Assembly: GCA_937943625.1 (NCBI GenBank)
Contig: CALEAD010000017.1
Coordinates: 1 to 50,417, forward strand
Length of the DNA: 50,417 nt
Reading direction: 5' to 3'
Source: an uncultured Anaerolineae bacterium
GTDB lineage: Bacteria; Chloroflexota; Anaerolineae; Promineifilales; Promineifilaceae
The position numbers were made by a program, and so were the translations under genes. Under the pieces are notes generated by a model. It was not told where the DNA came from. It did not search any database and saw only the letters and a program-made list of their open reading frames with translations. Of this stretch, positions 7,351 through 17,800 are shown one piece after another (the stretch's first letter is position 1; every line of letters begins with the position of its first letter).

Positions 7351-7843
7351 GAATCTCGGCCATGACTGTGTCGCGGGCGACGCTCTGGTTGGCGCTGACG
7401 TGGACGGCCGTTACCGTTCCTGCGCGTGGCGCGCGAATTTCGTTCTCCATTTTCATCGCTTCCAGCACCAGCAATGGCTGGCCGGCGCTGACGGTGTCTC
7501 CCGCCTGCACCAGCACCTGCGTAATCAGCCCCGGAATTGGCGCCTTCACGCGCCCGTCGCGGCTTTGTGGCCGCGCAACTGGCGCTTCCAGGTTGCGCAC
7601 CTCCGCCTTGTGGATGCCGCTATACGCCTTAATCCAGCGCAACTGGTCGTCAAAAACAATCTCATAAGGACGGCCGTCTACGATAATCCAATCAATATCC
7701 ATTAGCGAACGGGTTGGCGAGGGCATTTGTACCGTCACCGGCGCACCGTTTAGCTTCAGCGAAACGGCCGTGCCGTTCCAGTGCGGCACGTCAAATTCTA
7801 CCTCGAAGGGTTCGCCATCAATCGTCACCAACAGCTTACTCAT
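7346..7843 (-). CDS. Biotin carboxyl carrier protein of an acyl-CoA carboxylase
   Basis: A 165-residue carrier. The C-terminal biotinyl domain (about 90-165) has the biotinylation motif EAMKMEN, the preceding PIPGLITQVLVQAGD and the late AGTVTAVHVSANQSV, all standard. The N-terminal half resembles the small domain found on acyl-CoA carboxylase carriers. The start at 7843 follows GGAGG. It is the last gene of the carboxylase trio, 54 bases behind the biotin carboxylase homologue. The carrier itself looks fully functional. Confidence 0.9.
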   Translation of the reverse strand: MSKLLVTIDGEPFEVEFDVPHWNGTAVSLKLNGAPVTVQMPSPTRSLMDIDWIIVDGRPYEIVFDDQLRWIKAYSGIHKAEVRNLEAPVARPQSRDGRVKAPIPGLITQVLVQAGDTVSAGQPLLVLEAMKMENEIRAPRAGTVTAVHVSANQSVARDTVMAEIQ

Positions 7844-7897
7844 GTTCTTCCTCCGCAAGAAGCTAAAGCTACAGTTTCTTCTTCCTCTCGCTCTTGC

Positions 7898-9379
7898 TCA
7901 TTCTGGTAAGCGGCGGCTGGAACGATGCCAGCCCGACAGCAGCCGCTCTGGCCGCGTCACGCTGCCCTGCTCATGGCGCCGCGCGTGCAGCACCGCTACT
8001 GCCGCCGCCAGGTCACGCAGATGGCCATTTTTCTTCTCTTCTGTCGGCAGCGGATGCGCCAGCAAATCGGTGTTGTATACCCCCTGCAAAAAGGCCTCTT
8101 CCCAGAACACCCGCTGCAACACCGGCAGATTGGTGGGGGTGCCCACCAGCTTAAAATCTTCCAGCGCGCGCCGCATGCGCAGCAGGCAGGTTTTGCGGTC
8201 TGGCGCCCACACTGCCAGCTTGGCAATGAGCGGATCATACGCCTCGGGCACATGGCAGCCGCAGTACACGTAGCTGTCCACACGCACCTCTGGTCCGCCT
8301 GGCAGGCGCACCATCTGAATCTGGCCAGGGCTGGGCAAAAAATGGTTCCAGGGGTCTTCGGCGTTGATGCGGCAGAGCATGGCCCAGCCTCGTGGCAGCA
8401 CATCCTGCTGGGTGAAGCGGAGCGGCTCACCGGCAGCGACGCAAATCTGCTCGCGCACCAGGTCTGCGCGCGTTACCAGCTCTGTCACCGGATGCTCTAC
8501 CTGGATACGCGCCTTGATTTCGGTGAAGAAGAATTGGCCCGTTTCGTCAATCAGGAATTCGACCGTGCCGGCGTTTTGATAGTTGAAGAGGCGGGCAATG
8601 GCAACGGCCGTTTCCCACAACCGTTCTCGCTGCGCCGGAGTCAGGCTGGGCGAAGGTGTCTCCTCCACCACTTTGCGATTGCCAATTACCAGCGACCCTT
8701 CCCGCTCGCCCAGGTGTACCAGGTTCCCCTGCCCATCAGCCAGAATCTGTACCGCTACCTGGTGCGCGGGCAAAATGGCCTTTTCCAGATACACCTGCTG
8801 GTTGCCAAACACAGCGCGAGACTCCGCCTGTGCCCGCTGCATGGCGCGCAAAAGCTGCTCTGGCGAGCGCGCCAGCCGCTCCCCGGGACCGCGCCCGCCG
8901 CTACACGATTTTATCACCAGCGGATATTCCAACTGTGCCGCCGCCTCGCGCAGCGCCTCAATGTCTGCCACGCCAAAGGTCATGGGAGAACAGGTAACAG
9001 TTGGGAAACCGGCGGCGCGCACGCGGTTGATTGCCTCTAGCTTGTTGCGCACCTTTTGCGCAACATAAGTCGGTGGGCCAATAAAGGCAATACCTGCTAT
9101 TTCGCACTGGCGGATGAAGTTCACGTCCTCGGCCAGAAAGCCATAGCCGGGGTGGATGGCTTCTGCGCCACATTGCTGCGCCAGGCGTATGAGCGCTTTC
9201 CCATCCATGAAGGTGGCTGCTGACGGCACCTCGATACACTCATCTGCTAGACGCACGTGCAGCGATTGCCGATCGGCGGTTTCGTACAGGGCAACGGCCG
9301 TTATGCCCATTTCGCGGCAGGTGCGCACAATCCGCACCGCAATTTCCCCTCGGTTGGCGATCAATATCTTCTTGAACAT
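7898..9379 (-). CDS. Biotin carboxylase homologue with altered ATP site
   Basis: A 493-residue ATP-grasp protein of the biotin carboxylase family. The N-terminus (MFKKILIANRGEIAVRI), HPGYGFLAED, VEHPVTE (294-300), CRINAEDP and the C-terminal lobe match well. The ATP-binding part does not. The glycine loop reads SGGRGPGER instead of GGGGGRGMR, putting Pro165 where E. coli AccC has Lys159. Gln207 replaces His209, Ala209 replaces Glu211, Val231 replaces Gln233, Asn234 replaces His236 and Lys289 replaces Asn290. The frame is open throughout, so this is not a frameshift. It may be inactive or may use a different chemistry. Start supported by GAAGGAG. Confidence 0.85.
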   Translation of the reverse strand: MFKKILIANRGEIAVRIVRTCREMGITAVALYETADRQSLHVRLADECIEVPSAATFMDGKALIRLAQQCGAEAIHPGYGFLAEDVNFIRQCEIAGIAFIGPPTYVAQKVRNKLEAINRVRAAGFPTVTCSPMTFGVADIEALREAAAQLEYPLVIKSCSGGRGPGERLARSPEQLLRAMQRAQAESRAVFGNQQVYLEKAILPAHQVAVQILADGQGNLVHLGEREGSLVIGNRKVVEETPSPSLTPAQRERLWETAVAIARLFNYQNAGTVEFLIDETGQFFFTEIKARIQVEHPVTELVTRADLVREQICVAAGEPLRFTQQDVLPRGWAMLCRINAEDPWNHFLPSPGQIQMVRLPGGPEVRVDSYVYCGCHVPEAYDPLIAKLAVWAPDRKTCLLRMRRALEDFKLVGTPTNLPVLQRVFWEEAFLQGVYNTDLLAHPLPTEEKKNGHLRDLAAAVAVLHARRHEQGSVTRPERLLSGWHRSSRRLPE

Positions 9380-9426
9380 GATTGGTTGCTCCTTCAGCCA
9401 AGTGGTCGCGTCCTTCTTGTAAAAAG

Positions 9427-9467
9427 TGACGGCGGACGGCAAACGGCGGACGGTTGACTACCTGACT
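9427..9467. repeat. Short tandem array between carboxyltransferase and biotin carboxylase genes
   Basis: Units of the type GACGGCGGACGGCAAACGG fill the junction upstream of the biotin carboxylase start. They are related to the GGCGGTC arrays at 11030 and 21862. Confidence 0.5.
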
Positions 9468-11013
9468 ACATCGGCGAAATCCCATGCTTGCGCGGCGCGT
9501 GCCGGTCGCGTTTAGAAAGCGTCACGTGCAGTGAGCGAATCAAAATGCGGCGCGTATCGCGGGGTTCAATCACGTCGTCAATTAGGCCACGCGCCGCCGC
9601 CACATAGGGGTTATTGAACCTGGCCTGATAATCCTGCACCAGCTCTTGGCGTTTGGCGACCGGGTCTTCCGCCTCTTGCAAGTCGCGGCGAAAGAGAATG
9701 TTCACCGCCCCTTCTGCGCCCATCACCGCCAGTTCGGCATTGGGCCAGGCGTAGAGCAAGTCACCGCGCAGCCCCTTGCTGCTCATAACGCAATAAGCGC
9801 CGCCGTAGCTTTTGCGCAAAATCACCATTAGCTTGGGCACGGTGGCTTCGCTGTAGGCGTAAATCATGCGCGCGCCGTTGCGAATGATGCCGCCGTATTC
9901 CTGGTCCTTGCCGGGCAAGAAGCCAGGCACATCTTGCAGGGTGACGATGGGGATGTTGTAAGCGTCGCAGATGCGGATGAAGTGGGCGGCTTTGATGCTC
10001 GCCTGAATGTCTATGCAGCCGGCCAGCACCATGGGCTGGTTGGCGACAAAGCCCACAACGAACCCATCCAGACGGCCGAAACCAACCACCAGGTTTTCGG
10101 CCCAGAGCTGATGCACTTCAAAGAAACGGCCGTCGTCCACCACGGCACGAATCACGCGGCGCACGTCATACGGCTTGTGCGGGTCGGTGGGCACAATCTC
10201 CTCTAATTCCGGACAGCGCCGTTCCGGGTCGTCGGTTGGTTTGATGTAGGGCGGGTCGTCCTGGTTATTTGATGGCAGGTAGCTAAGCAGTGTGCGCACC
10301 AGCTGCAAACATTCGCGGTCATCGCGTGCCAAAAAGTGGCAAACGCCACTTTCCTGGCTGTGAATCAAGCCGCCGCCCAGCTCCTCAAAGCCAACCTCTT
10401 CCTGCATGACTGATTTCACCACGTCTGGACCGGTGATAAACATGTAGCTGTTTTCGGTCATGAAGACAAAATCGGTCAGCGCTGGCGAGTAAACAGCGCC
10501 GCCAGCGCACGGCCCCATGATGACAGAAAGCTGGGGAACGACGCCGGAGGCTTCGCAGTTGGCGTCGAAAATTTGTGCATACCCGGCCAGGCTGTCTACC
10601 CCTTCCTGGATGCGCGCGCCGCCGGAGTCGTTGAGGGCAATAAAAGGCGCGCCATAGCTGAGCGCCATTTTCATCGCCTTGACAATTTTTTGCGCGTGCA
10701 TTTCGCCCAACGAGCCGCCCATTACGGCGGCGTCTTGCGCGGCAACGAAAACGTGACGGCCGTTGATCTCACCAAAACCGGTGATTACCCCATCTCCCAG
10801 GCGGGACGTTTTGCCGCCGATGTAGGTTTCGCTGCGCGGCGTCACCAGCGTGTCAATTTCGGTAAAGGTACCGGGATCAAATAGCAGGTCCACGCGCTCG
10901 CGCGCCGTCAGCCGCCCTTTTTTGTGCTGCTGGGCAGCATCTTTTTCCGAACCGTAGGCAATTCGCTTGCGCTCCCGCAATCCCTGTAAATAGGCATCCA
11001 TTTCCTGCGCCAT
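9466..11013 (-). CDS. Acyl-CoA carboxylase carboxyltransferase (PccB/AccD type)
   Basis: A 515-residue carboxyltransferase that moves CO2 from carboxybiotin to an acyl-CoA. The N-terminal crotonase-like half has KKGRLTARERVDLLFDPGTF and NDSGGARIQEGVDSL. The C-terminal half has DVPGFLPGKDQEYGGIIR and GAEGAVNIL. At the position that sets substrate choice in PccB/AccB (GGAYDVM for propionyl-CoA, Ile for acetyl-CoA) this protein has Cys (GGAYCVM), so acetyl versus propionyl cannot be called. The start is preceded by CAGGAG. It is encoded downstream of the megasynthase and PPTase, suggesting extender supply. Confidence 0.9.
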   Translation of the reverse strand: MAQEMDAYLQGLRERKRIAYGSEKDAAQQHKKGRLTARERVDLLFDPGTFTEIDTLVTPRSETYIGGKTSRLGDGVITGFGEINGRHVFVAAQDAAVMGGSLGEMHAQKIVKAMKMALSYGAPFIALNDSGGARIQEGVDSLAGYAQIFDANCEASGVVPQLSVIMGPCAGGAVYSPALTDFVFMTENSYMFITGPDVVKSVMQEEVGFEELGGGLIHSQESGVCHFLARDDRECLQLVRTLLSYLPSNNQDDPPYIKPTDDPERRCPELEEIVPTDPHKPYDVRRVIRAVVDDGRFFEVHQLWAENLVVGFGRLDGFVVGFVANQPMVLAGCIDIQASIKAAHFIRICDAYNIPIVTLQDVPGFLPGKDQEYGGIIRNGARMIYAYSEATVPKLMVILRKSYGGAYCVMSSKGLRGDLLYAWPNAELAVMGAEGAVNILFRRDLQEAEDPVAKRQELVQDYQARFNNPYVAAARGLIDDVIEPRDTRRILIRSLHVTLSKRDRHAPRKHGISPM

Positions 11014-11029
11014 GCGTTCACTCCTGTGA

Positions 11030-11170
11030 TAATGACCGCCGACCGCCGACCACAGACCGCCGACTGCTGACCGCTGACCGCCGACGGCCGACCGCTAACC
11101 GCCGTCTGCGGTTTGCGGTCGGCCTTGTAAATTGAACCTGCGCTACCTTTTCATTCGTGGCGGTGTGCCC
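11030..11170. repeat. Heptad array plus leader element upstream of the carboxyltransferase
   Basis: About eleven consecutive 7-base units (GACCGCC, GACCGCT, GACTGCT and similar) run from 11036 to about 11115, then partly reverse into their complement. Positions 11133-11170 match the leader of the Lrp-type gene (45144-45180) in about 35 bases. The array ends just before the ribosome-binding site of the carboxyltransferase. Confidence 0.7.
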
Positions 11171-11192
11171 AGTCTTGACGTTTTCTATATGT

Positions 11193-11891
11193 TTAGGCAA
11201 CCAATGTCAACACAAAACCATCCTGCACGCGCCACCAGCCCAGCAACGGCCGTGTTTCACCGATTCTTCTCGCGTCCAATTCAACCGCAAAAAGTGTCCA
11301 TGTTTGTGGTGGCATAGGAACTGGATTGATCAGGCAGGTAACGGCGCGCGTGTCTATCGTCAGACCAAGTTGTAATGCTTTGAGCACTGCCTCTTTGCCG
11401 CTCCACACGGCCGTTACCAGCGTATCCACCATGTGCGGCGCCGCCCGCCGCACCAATGCCTGCTCGGCCAGGGTAAAGTAATCCTGCACGAACTGGGGCG
11501 AGCGCGGCGCAATCTCTTCCATGTCCGCGCCGATGGGGAGGTGCGGTTCCAGCAGCGCGGCGCAAAAGGCGTGGCTGTTGGCGTGGCTGATGGAGAGAAG
11601 CGGCCTTATGTCTGCGGGAATGGCGGCAGCTATTTGCACGTGGGGGGCATGGGTACGGCCGTTCAGCACCTGCACCTGATCCAGCGCCACCTGCACGCCC
11701 CACTGCTGCCAGAGCATTTGCTGCAGCAATTGCTTGGCCGTCCAGCGACCCAGCAGCCAGTCGCGCCGCCGCTTGGCCACCGTCAGCGTGGCAAAGTGCG
11801 CCGCTTCTTCTGCCCCCAGCAGCCCAGCCGGGGGCACGCCCCGCGCCAGGTCGGGGTGGGCTTGCGTGGTTTGCAGTAGCCAGTTAATCAT
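11193..11891 (-). CDS. Sfp-type 4'-phosphopantetheinyl transferase
   Basis: A 232-residue PPTase of the Sfp class, which moves phosphopantetheine from CoA onto carrier proteins. Motifs are RRDWLLGRWTAKQL (42-55), ISHANSHAF (101-109), the Mg2+-binding IGADMEEI (Asp123, Glu125) and WSGKEAVLKAL (163-173). It starts 7 bases after the stop of the megasynthase gene, so it is almost certainly co-transcribed and is the obvious enzyme for its two carrier domains. The start at 11891 was chosen by domain position; the ribosome-binding site lies inside the upstream gene. Confidence 0.92.
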   Translation of the reverse strand: MINWLLQTTQAHPDLARGVPPAGLLGAEEAAHFATLTVAKRRRDWLLGRWTAKQLLQQMLWQQWGVQVALDQVQVLNGRTHAPHVQIAAAIPADIRPLLSISHANSHAFCAALLEPHLPIGADMEEIAPRSPQFVQDYFTLAEQALVRRAAPHMVDTLVTAVWSGKEAVLKALQLGLTIDTRAVTCLINPVPMPPQTWTLFAVELDARRIGETRPLLGWWRVQDGFVLTLVA

Positions 11892-11898
11892 TCTGCAC

Positions 11899-14800
11899 TC
11901 ATCCCACCAATGCCACTGTGCGGTAGCCGCGCATGGCCACAAACAAACGGCCGTTTTCGTCTACCACCTGCGCGTCAAAGGCAGCGCCATCGTCAACGGC
12001 CGTTACCACTGCATACAACCGCTGCCCATCCGCTTCCTCTTCCTGGCGGTAAGCCGTCACCGCGTCAATGGCCAGGGGCAGCGCCATCACTCCCTTGCGC
12101 TGCATTTCCCACATGCCCGCCGTCTGGAAGGCCAGCTCAATCAGGCGCGGCGCCATCAGCAGCTGCGCATGGGCGGGGTGGTTGTTGGGCGGTAAATTGG
12201 CGGCGAGCAGGCCAACGGCGGTATTCCCTGCCAGCGCCACTTTCTCCAGCACCTGGTAGGCTGGGCCGTGAAAATAGCGGGCGTAAATGGCGTCGCGCCC
12301 AATCACCTCGCCGCTAAACGTGGGCGGTTGGGTGGTGGGGGCTTCTGGCGCGCTGGCGCTCAGGCGCACGGTGGCCGTAAAGTGCAGCTTTTCCTGCACG
12401 CCGCTCTTCAGCGCCCGCCGCGAAAGCAGCTGCGTGGAAACGAGAATGTCGGCGCCATCAGGTACGGCCGTTGCCGTCAGGTAAAGCGTTTGCGGCTCCA
12501 TGCGGTAAAACTTGAAGGGAGCGTGGAACGTTTCTTGCACCACGGCCGTTACGTGGTAATCCGGGGCCAGCAGGTGCGCCAGTTCAGCAAAGGTTTCTGT
12601 GCCCATCACCCCCGGCAGCAGCGGCGTGCCCTCCATGGCGTGGTCATAAAGGAAGGGCTGCTGTCGCGGGTCGAGCGCCGTCTGCGCCTCCAGCCTGCCA
12701 TACAGCCTGTATGCCGTCACCTCGCCAATCATTAGCAACGGCCGTTGCTGGCGAGCCAGCCACTCATTCACTTTGGCCGCATCCAGGCCACCCGTTTCAT
12801 CCCACTCCTGGGTGAGGATGCCCAGCGCGCCGCCTACCACCACCTCGCCACCGCCGTAGAGCAGCTCGCGCCGCACCGTGGGAATGCCCACCGCTGGCGG
12901 CAGCATCTCGATACCCGCCATCTCCATGATCTTGGGAATGGAGCCGCGCGTGGCCATGCCAATTTCGCCCCAGGCCGTCCAGTCCAGGGCGATGCCGCGC
13001 GTTTCTGGTCGCCAGCGGCGCAGGCTGCTCATCAGCTTGCAGAGCAGGTCATTGGCGGCGCTGTAATCCGTCTGACCATTGTTGCCAAAGCGCCCGGCCA
13101 CCGAGCTAAAGACCATCACCGCGCCAATCGGCAGGTCGTGCGTAGCGCGCAGCAGGCTGAAGAGACCATCGGCCTTCACGTCGTACACCAGGTCGAACTC
13201 TTGCGGCTCCTTCTTGTCCAGCGGGTGGCTGATTTCCAGCCCGCCAGCGTGGATGAGGGCGTCAATTTTGCCGTAGCGGGCGCGAATGTCGGCGACAACG
13301 GCCGTTATCGCTTCCCCATCCAGCAAATTGACCTGATGGTAATGGACTGTGCCCCCGGCCGCTTCCACCGCTTCGATGGCGCGCAGGGCCGCCTCGGCGC
13401 GCTCCACGGCCATGATTTGCTTTTCGATCAGCGCCGGCGTCGGCCGTTCGCCCGCCGCTTTTGCCTCGGCGATCAGCATCTGCTTCAGCGCCTCTTTGTC
13501 GCTGCGGAAGAGGCGCACTTTGGCGTCATCGCGCGTTGGGGCTGCCGCCAGGTCTAGCAGGTAAAAGATGCCGCCGCTGGCCGCTGCCAGGTCGGCGACA
13601 ATGGCGCTGGTGATGCCGCCCGCCGCGCCCGTAACCACCAGCACGCTGTGTGCGTCTAGCGCCAGGGCAGGGGCGTTGGTCTCTGCTACTGGCTGCTCTG
13701 CCAGAGTGACCGCCACCCGCTGCCCCTGGGCGTAGCCTACCTCCACCGCGCCGGGGTCGGCCTCGGTTTCGGCAATAAGCATGTCAGCGTAAACGGCCGT
13801 TTTGCGATCCAGCGCAAAATCAACCACTTTTGCTAACACGTTGGGGCGCTCCCGCTTGAATGCCTTGGTAAACCCACCCACCGCCCCACCCAGAGGCGCA
13901 GTTGCACCTGTCGCGCCATAACCATGTTCGCCGCCTAGTCGGGTGGCTGCCACCAGGAAAGCAGCGGGCTGGTTCATGGCGTCGTACAGAACGCGCATCA
14001 CGGCGTAGTAGTTCTTGATGCGCTGGCGGTTGAGTTCCCGCCAAGTCGGTAGGTCGAGTTCACTTAAATCAGGCTCAGCGTCAAGCGCTGCCAGCCAATA
14101 AACACCTTGAATTGGCCCGGCGTTATACCAGGCCGCCACTTGTGCCGCCAACTCGGCGGTTGGCGCGCTCACATCCAGCGCCAGCACCGTTACGCCGCGC
14201 TTTTGCAGACGGCCGATCAGCGCCTTGCCCACACCTCCTTGATCCAGGGCTACAATCACGTGGCTCTTCTCGTTCAGGGTCACGCCGGTGGGCTTGCACC
14301 AGGCCAGCGGCGGGCGCAGCGTCACCACGGGCACGCGCCGCGGCAGGCGGTTTGCTTCAGCAAGGGAGGACGCGGGAATGTGGGAAACGGCAGGCTTTGC
14401 CACCGCCACTTCCCCCATTCCCGCGTCAACTTTTAAATCCGGCCGCATCTCATAAACGAAGGCTATCACCTTTTCCAGCGTGGTGTAATCACGCAGCGAC
14501 AGATCGTCGCGGCGCGGGATGTCAAACGCCTGGCGGATGGCGGCAAAGGTTTCCGCCTGTTTCACTGTGTCTATGCCCAGGTCGGCTTCCAGGTCCAGGT
14601 CCATGTCTAGCATGTCGGTGGGGTAGCCAGTCTGCTCTGACACAATGGCCAGCACTTTGGCGGTGACGGGGTCGTGAGTTGACGGGGTGGCTGGGTGACT
14701 GGGTGACTGGGTGACTGGATGAGCCGCAGCCAACATCTCACCCCCGCTCTTCCGCTCCTCTGTTCCCATACTTTCCGCTCCTCCGCTCTCCGCTTTCGTG

Positions 14801-17800
14801 CTCTCTGCTTCGCGCAAATCTGGCCGCATCTCGCGCACAAAGCCCACCACTTTTTCCAGCGTGGTGTAATCACGCAGCGACAGATCGTCGCGGCGGGGGA
14901 TGTTAAACTCGGCGCGGATGGCGGCAAAGGTTTCCGCCTGTTTCACCGTGTCAATGCCCAGGTCGGCTTCCAGGTCCAGGTCCATGTCTAGCATGTCGGT
15001 GGGGTAGCCAGTCTGTGCAGAGACGATGGCCAGCACTTTGGCGGTGACAGGGTCTTGCCCTGATGGGGTGACGGGTTGGCTGGGTGGCTGGGTGACGGGA
15101 TGAGCCGCAGCCACCGTATCACTTTCGCTCCTTCGCTCTGCCGCTTCTCCGCTCCCCTGCTCCCCTGCTCCCACGCTCTTCTGCTCGATAGCCGGAGGCA
15201 GTGTTACCTGTACCGGCTCTGGCGCGGGTGTTGGCGTGGGGGTTGGCGCTTTGGCGGGCGCGGGGGGCACGGCCGGCTTGGGTGGGGCAACGGCCGTTAT
15301 CGGTTCAGGGATGATCATGCGCGCGGGTGGAACGGCCGTTGTGCTCGCGTGGCTCACCAGCGCGCGCAGCGTGGGGCCGGTTCCTGGCTGCCAGCGACTG
15401 GAAGCGGGGTGGCGCTGCGGCACACCGTTTGCCTGAATGCGCAGGATACGTTTGTCAACAACCGTTTGCGCAAAATCATAGCCACTGATGGCATCCAGCC
15501 AATGCTGGTACTGCGCCGGGTGGTCCACGCGGTTCAGCGCGCCGGGGATGCGCCGCGTCAGCGTCATGGCAATTTGCGAGCCAAAGCCTGCCGCCAGGTG
15601 CAGCGCATATTGCACCGGATAGCGTCCGCCGCGGCTCAGGTTCAGCGGCCCCAGGTCGGGGTCCACCTCGCGGAAGTTGGGCACGGGCGGCACAATACCA
15701 TATTCCAAAATCTTCACGGCAATCACGTCTTCAATGCCCACGCCCATGGGGTGGCCGGTAAAGCCTTTGGTGTTGGCTACAATCACCTCGCGCGCCGCTT
15801 CGCCAAAGGTGTGGCGCAGCGCCTCCCCCTCGGCGGCGGCGCTGCCACCCCGCGCCGGGGTGTACGTTTCGTGGGACATAAAGACGGTTTGGGGCGCCAT
15901 CGCCTGACGGTTCAGGCCAAAACGGCGCTCGGCCGAAGTCACCAGTGCGTTCATGACCTGGGCAATGTGGCTCACGTCCAGGCGGGTGCCGTGATAGGCG
16001 CTGTTGTTGGTTTCGCTGGCCAGCAGCTCAACGATGCCACGCATACCACGTTCGCGCACAGCGTCTTCGCTTTCCAGCACCAGGGCAGCCGCGCCCATGC
16101 CCATCAATGTGCCGTGGCGACGGCGGTCGAAGGGGAGCGCCGCCTCGTCCACGCGGTCGTCGGTGGCGGCCGCGCCTACGGAGAGGAAGCCAGCGCCCAC
16201 CCATTCCATCAGGTTATCGCCGGTGACGTTATCGGCAGCAATGACAATCACGCGACGGCAACGGCCGTTGCGAATCCAATCCTCGGCAATGGCAATGGCC
16301 TGGGCGGTGCTGGCGCAGGCGGCGTTTACCTGCGTGTTGGGGCCGCGCGCGCCGATGTACTCGGCAAACTGGCTGTGCCCCATAGACAAAATGCGGAAGA
16401 GGAAGCGGCGATCAAACGTATAGGGCTCTCGCTGCAAGGCTTCGCGCAAGTCGTTGATGCGCCGGTCCAGCTCACGCAGCGTCTCGGCGTCGCGCGTATA
16501 GGCGCGCACGTCATGTAGCATTTGCAGCTGCTCTAGCCGATTTTGGAAGGTGTAATACCGACTCATCTCCTCGGCAAAACGGTCGCCGCCAGGGAAGGCG
16601 CTGGCAAAAATCACGCCCGTCTCGTCGCGCAAGGATTCCGGCAATAGCCAGCGATCGGGCAGGAATTTGTCGGTGGTGGTGCGGCGATAAGTTTGTACCA
16701 GGGGGATGCCCGCCTCGCGCAGGGCGTCGAAGCCGGCGGCCATGGCCAGTTGCGTGGTGCTGTCCAACGCTTCGATCAGCTTTTCCGGCACGCCGTACTC
16801 TTCAGCCAGGTTAAAGTAGCCGGGGCGCCCGGCCAGCTTGATCACTTCGTCGGGATCGGTGATGGTTTCGAAGCGGCCGTTGCCGTCGGCATCTTTCACC
16901 AGGCGCGTAATCTGCTTGGCCAGAATGCGCTTGCGGAAGCGTTCCGGGATCAGGTCCACAAACTGCTCCCCGCGCAAAATGCGCAGCGCATTGTCTGGGT
17001 CCATCACCGATTTCTCGGCGCCGGGCAGCCCCAGCCCCGTACCGCTGATGACCACGGAGCCGGCAGGCGGTGCGTGGTGGTCATAGATTGCAGGTTGCGG
17101 CGTGGGGCGCGCGGCATGGGTGACTTGCTGCACCGCCTGGGCAATGAGCTGCGCCATTATTTCCAGCGTGGCTGCTTCTGGCGTGCTGTTGGTGGGGGAT
17201 ACCGTTGTCTTGATCATACTCTCTTCCTCGGTTTTCTTCTCAGGCACAGCGCGCGCGCCTGCTTGCTCCAGTTTCCAGTCCCCTGGCTCCCGGCCCATAA
17301 CCGGGGTATACCCGGCCGCATACAGGGCACAAAGCGCCATGTTAAAGGCAGGTAGCGCCCCCGTTTTGGGGTGGTTGGTCAAAACAGGCAGCACGTCTGG
17401 CTTGTCAGCGAACACATCGCGGGCAAAGCCTTGCAGCGCCCGCTTGGGGCCGACCTCGACAAAAGCGCGCGCGCCGGCGTTATACAGTGTTTCCAGCCCC
17501 TTCACCCACTGCACCGGTGAGGCGATCTGCTTTTCCAGTATCTCCTTGATGCCTTCGACCGTCGTTGGGTAAAAGTCGCCGGTGACGTTGGCCACCAGTG
17601 GCAATTTGGGCGGGTAAATGCGCAGGCGGTCGAGCACCTGGCGCAGGGGCTTGCTGGCAGGGGCGACAATTTGGGTGTGGAAGGCATGGCTGACGGGAAT
17701 GGGAATGGCTTTGTATCCTTTCTCGCCAAAGCGCTTGATTGCCGCTTCCACCGCCTTACTCGCCCCGCCAATCACGCTCTGGCTGTGGCTGTTGATGTTT

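Noticed and set aside
7226..7705. Plus-strand open frame over the biotin carrier gene
   Set aside because: Its frame is antisense to a clear biotinyl-domain gene and shows no family match.
11018..11200. 60-residue basic open frame upstream of the carboxyltransferase
   Set aside because: Its Arg-rich sequence is only the translation of the GGCGGTC array; the start codon has no ribosome-binding site.
15076..16518. Long open frame antisense to the megasynthase
   Set aside because: It is a shadow of a GC-rich gene; composition is Ala/Arg/His-rich with no domain. Similar antisense frames over the carboxylase and aconitase genes were also dropped.
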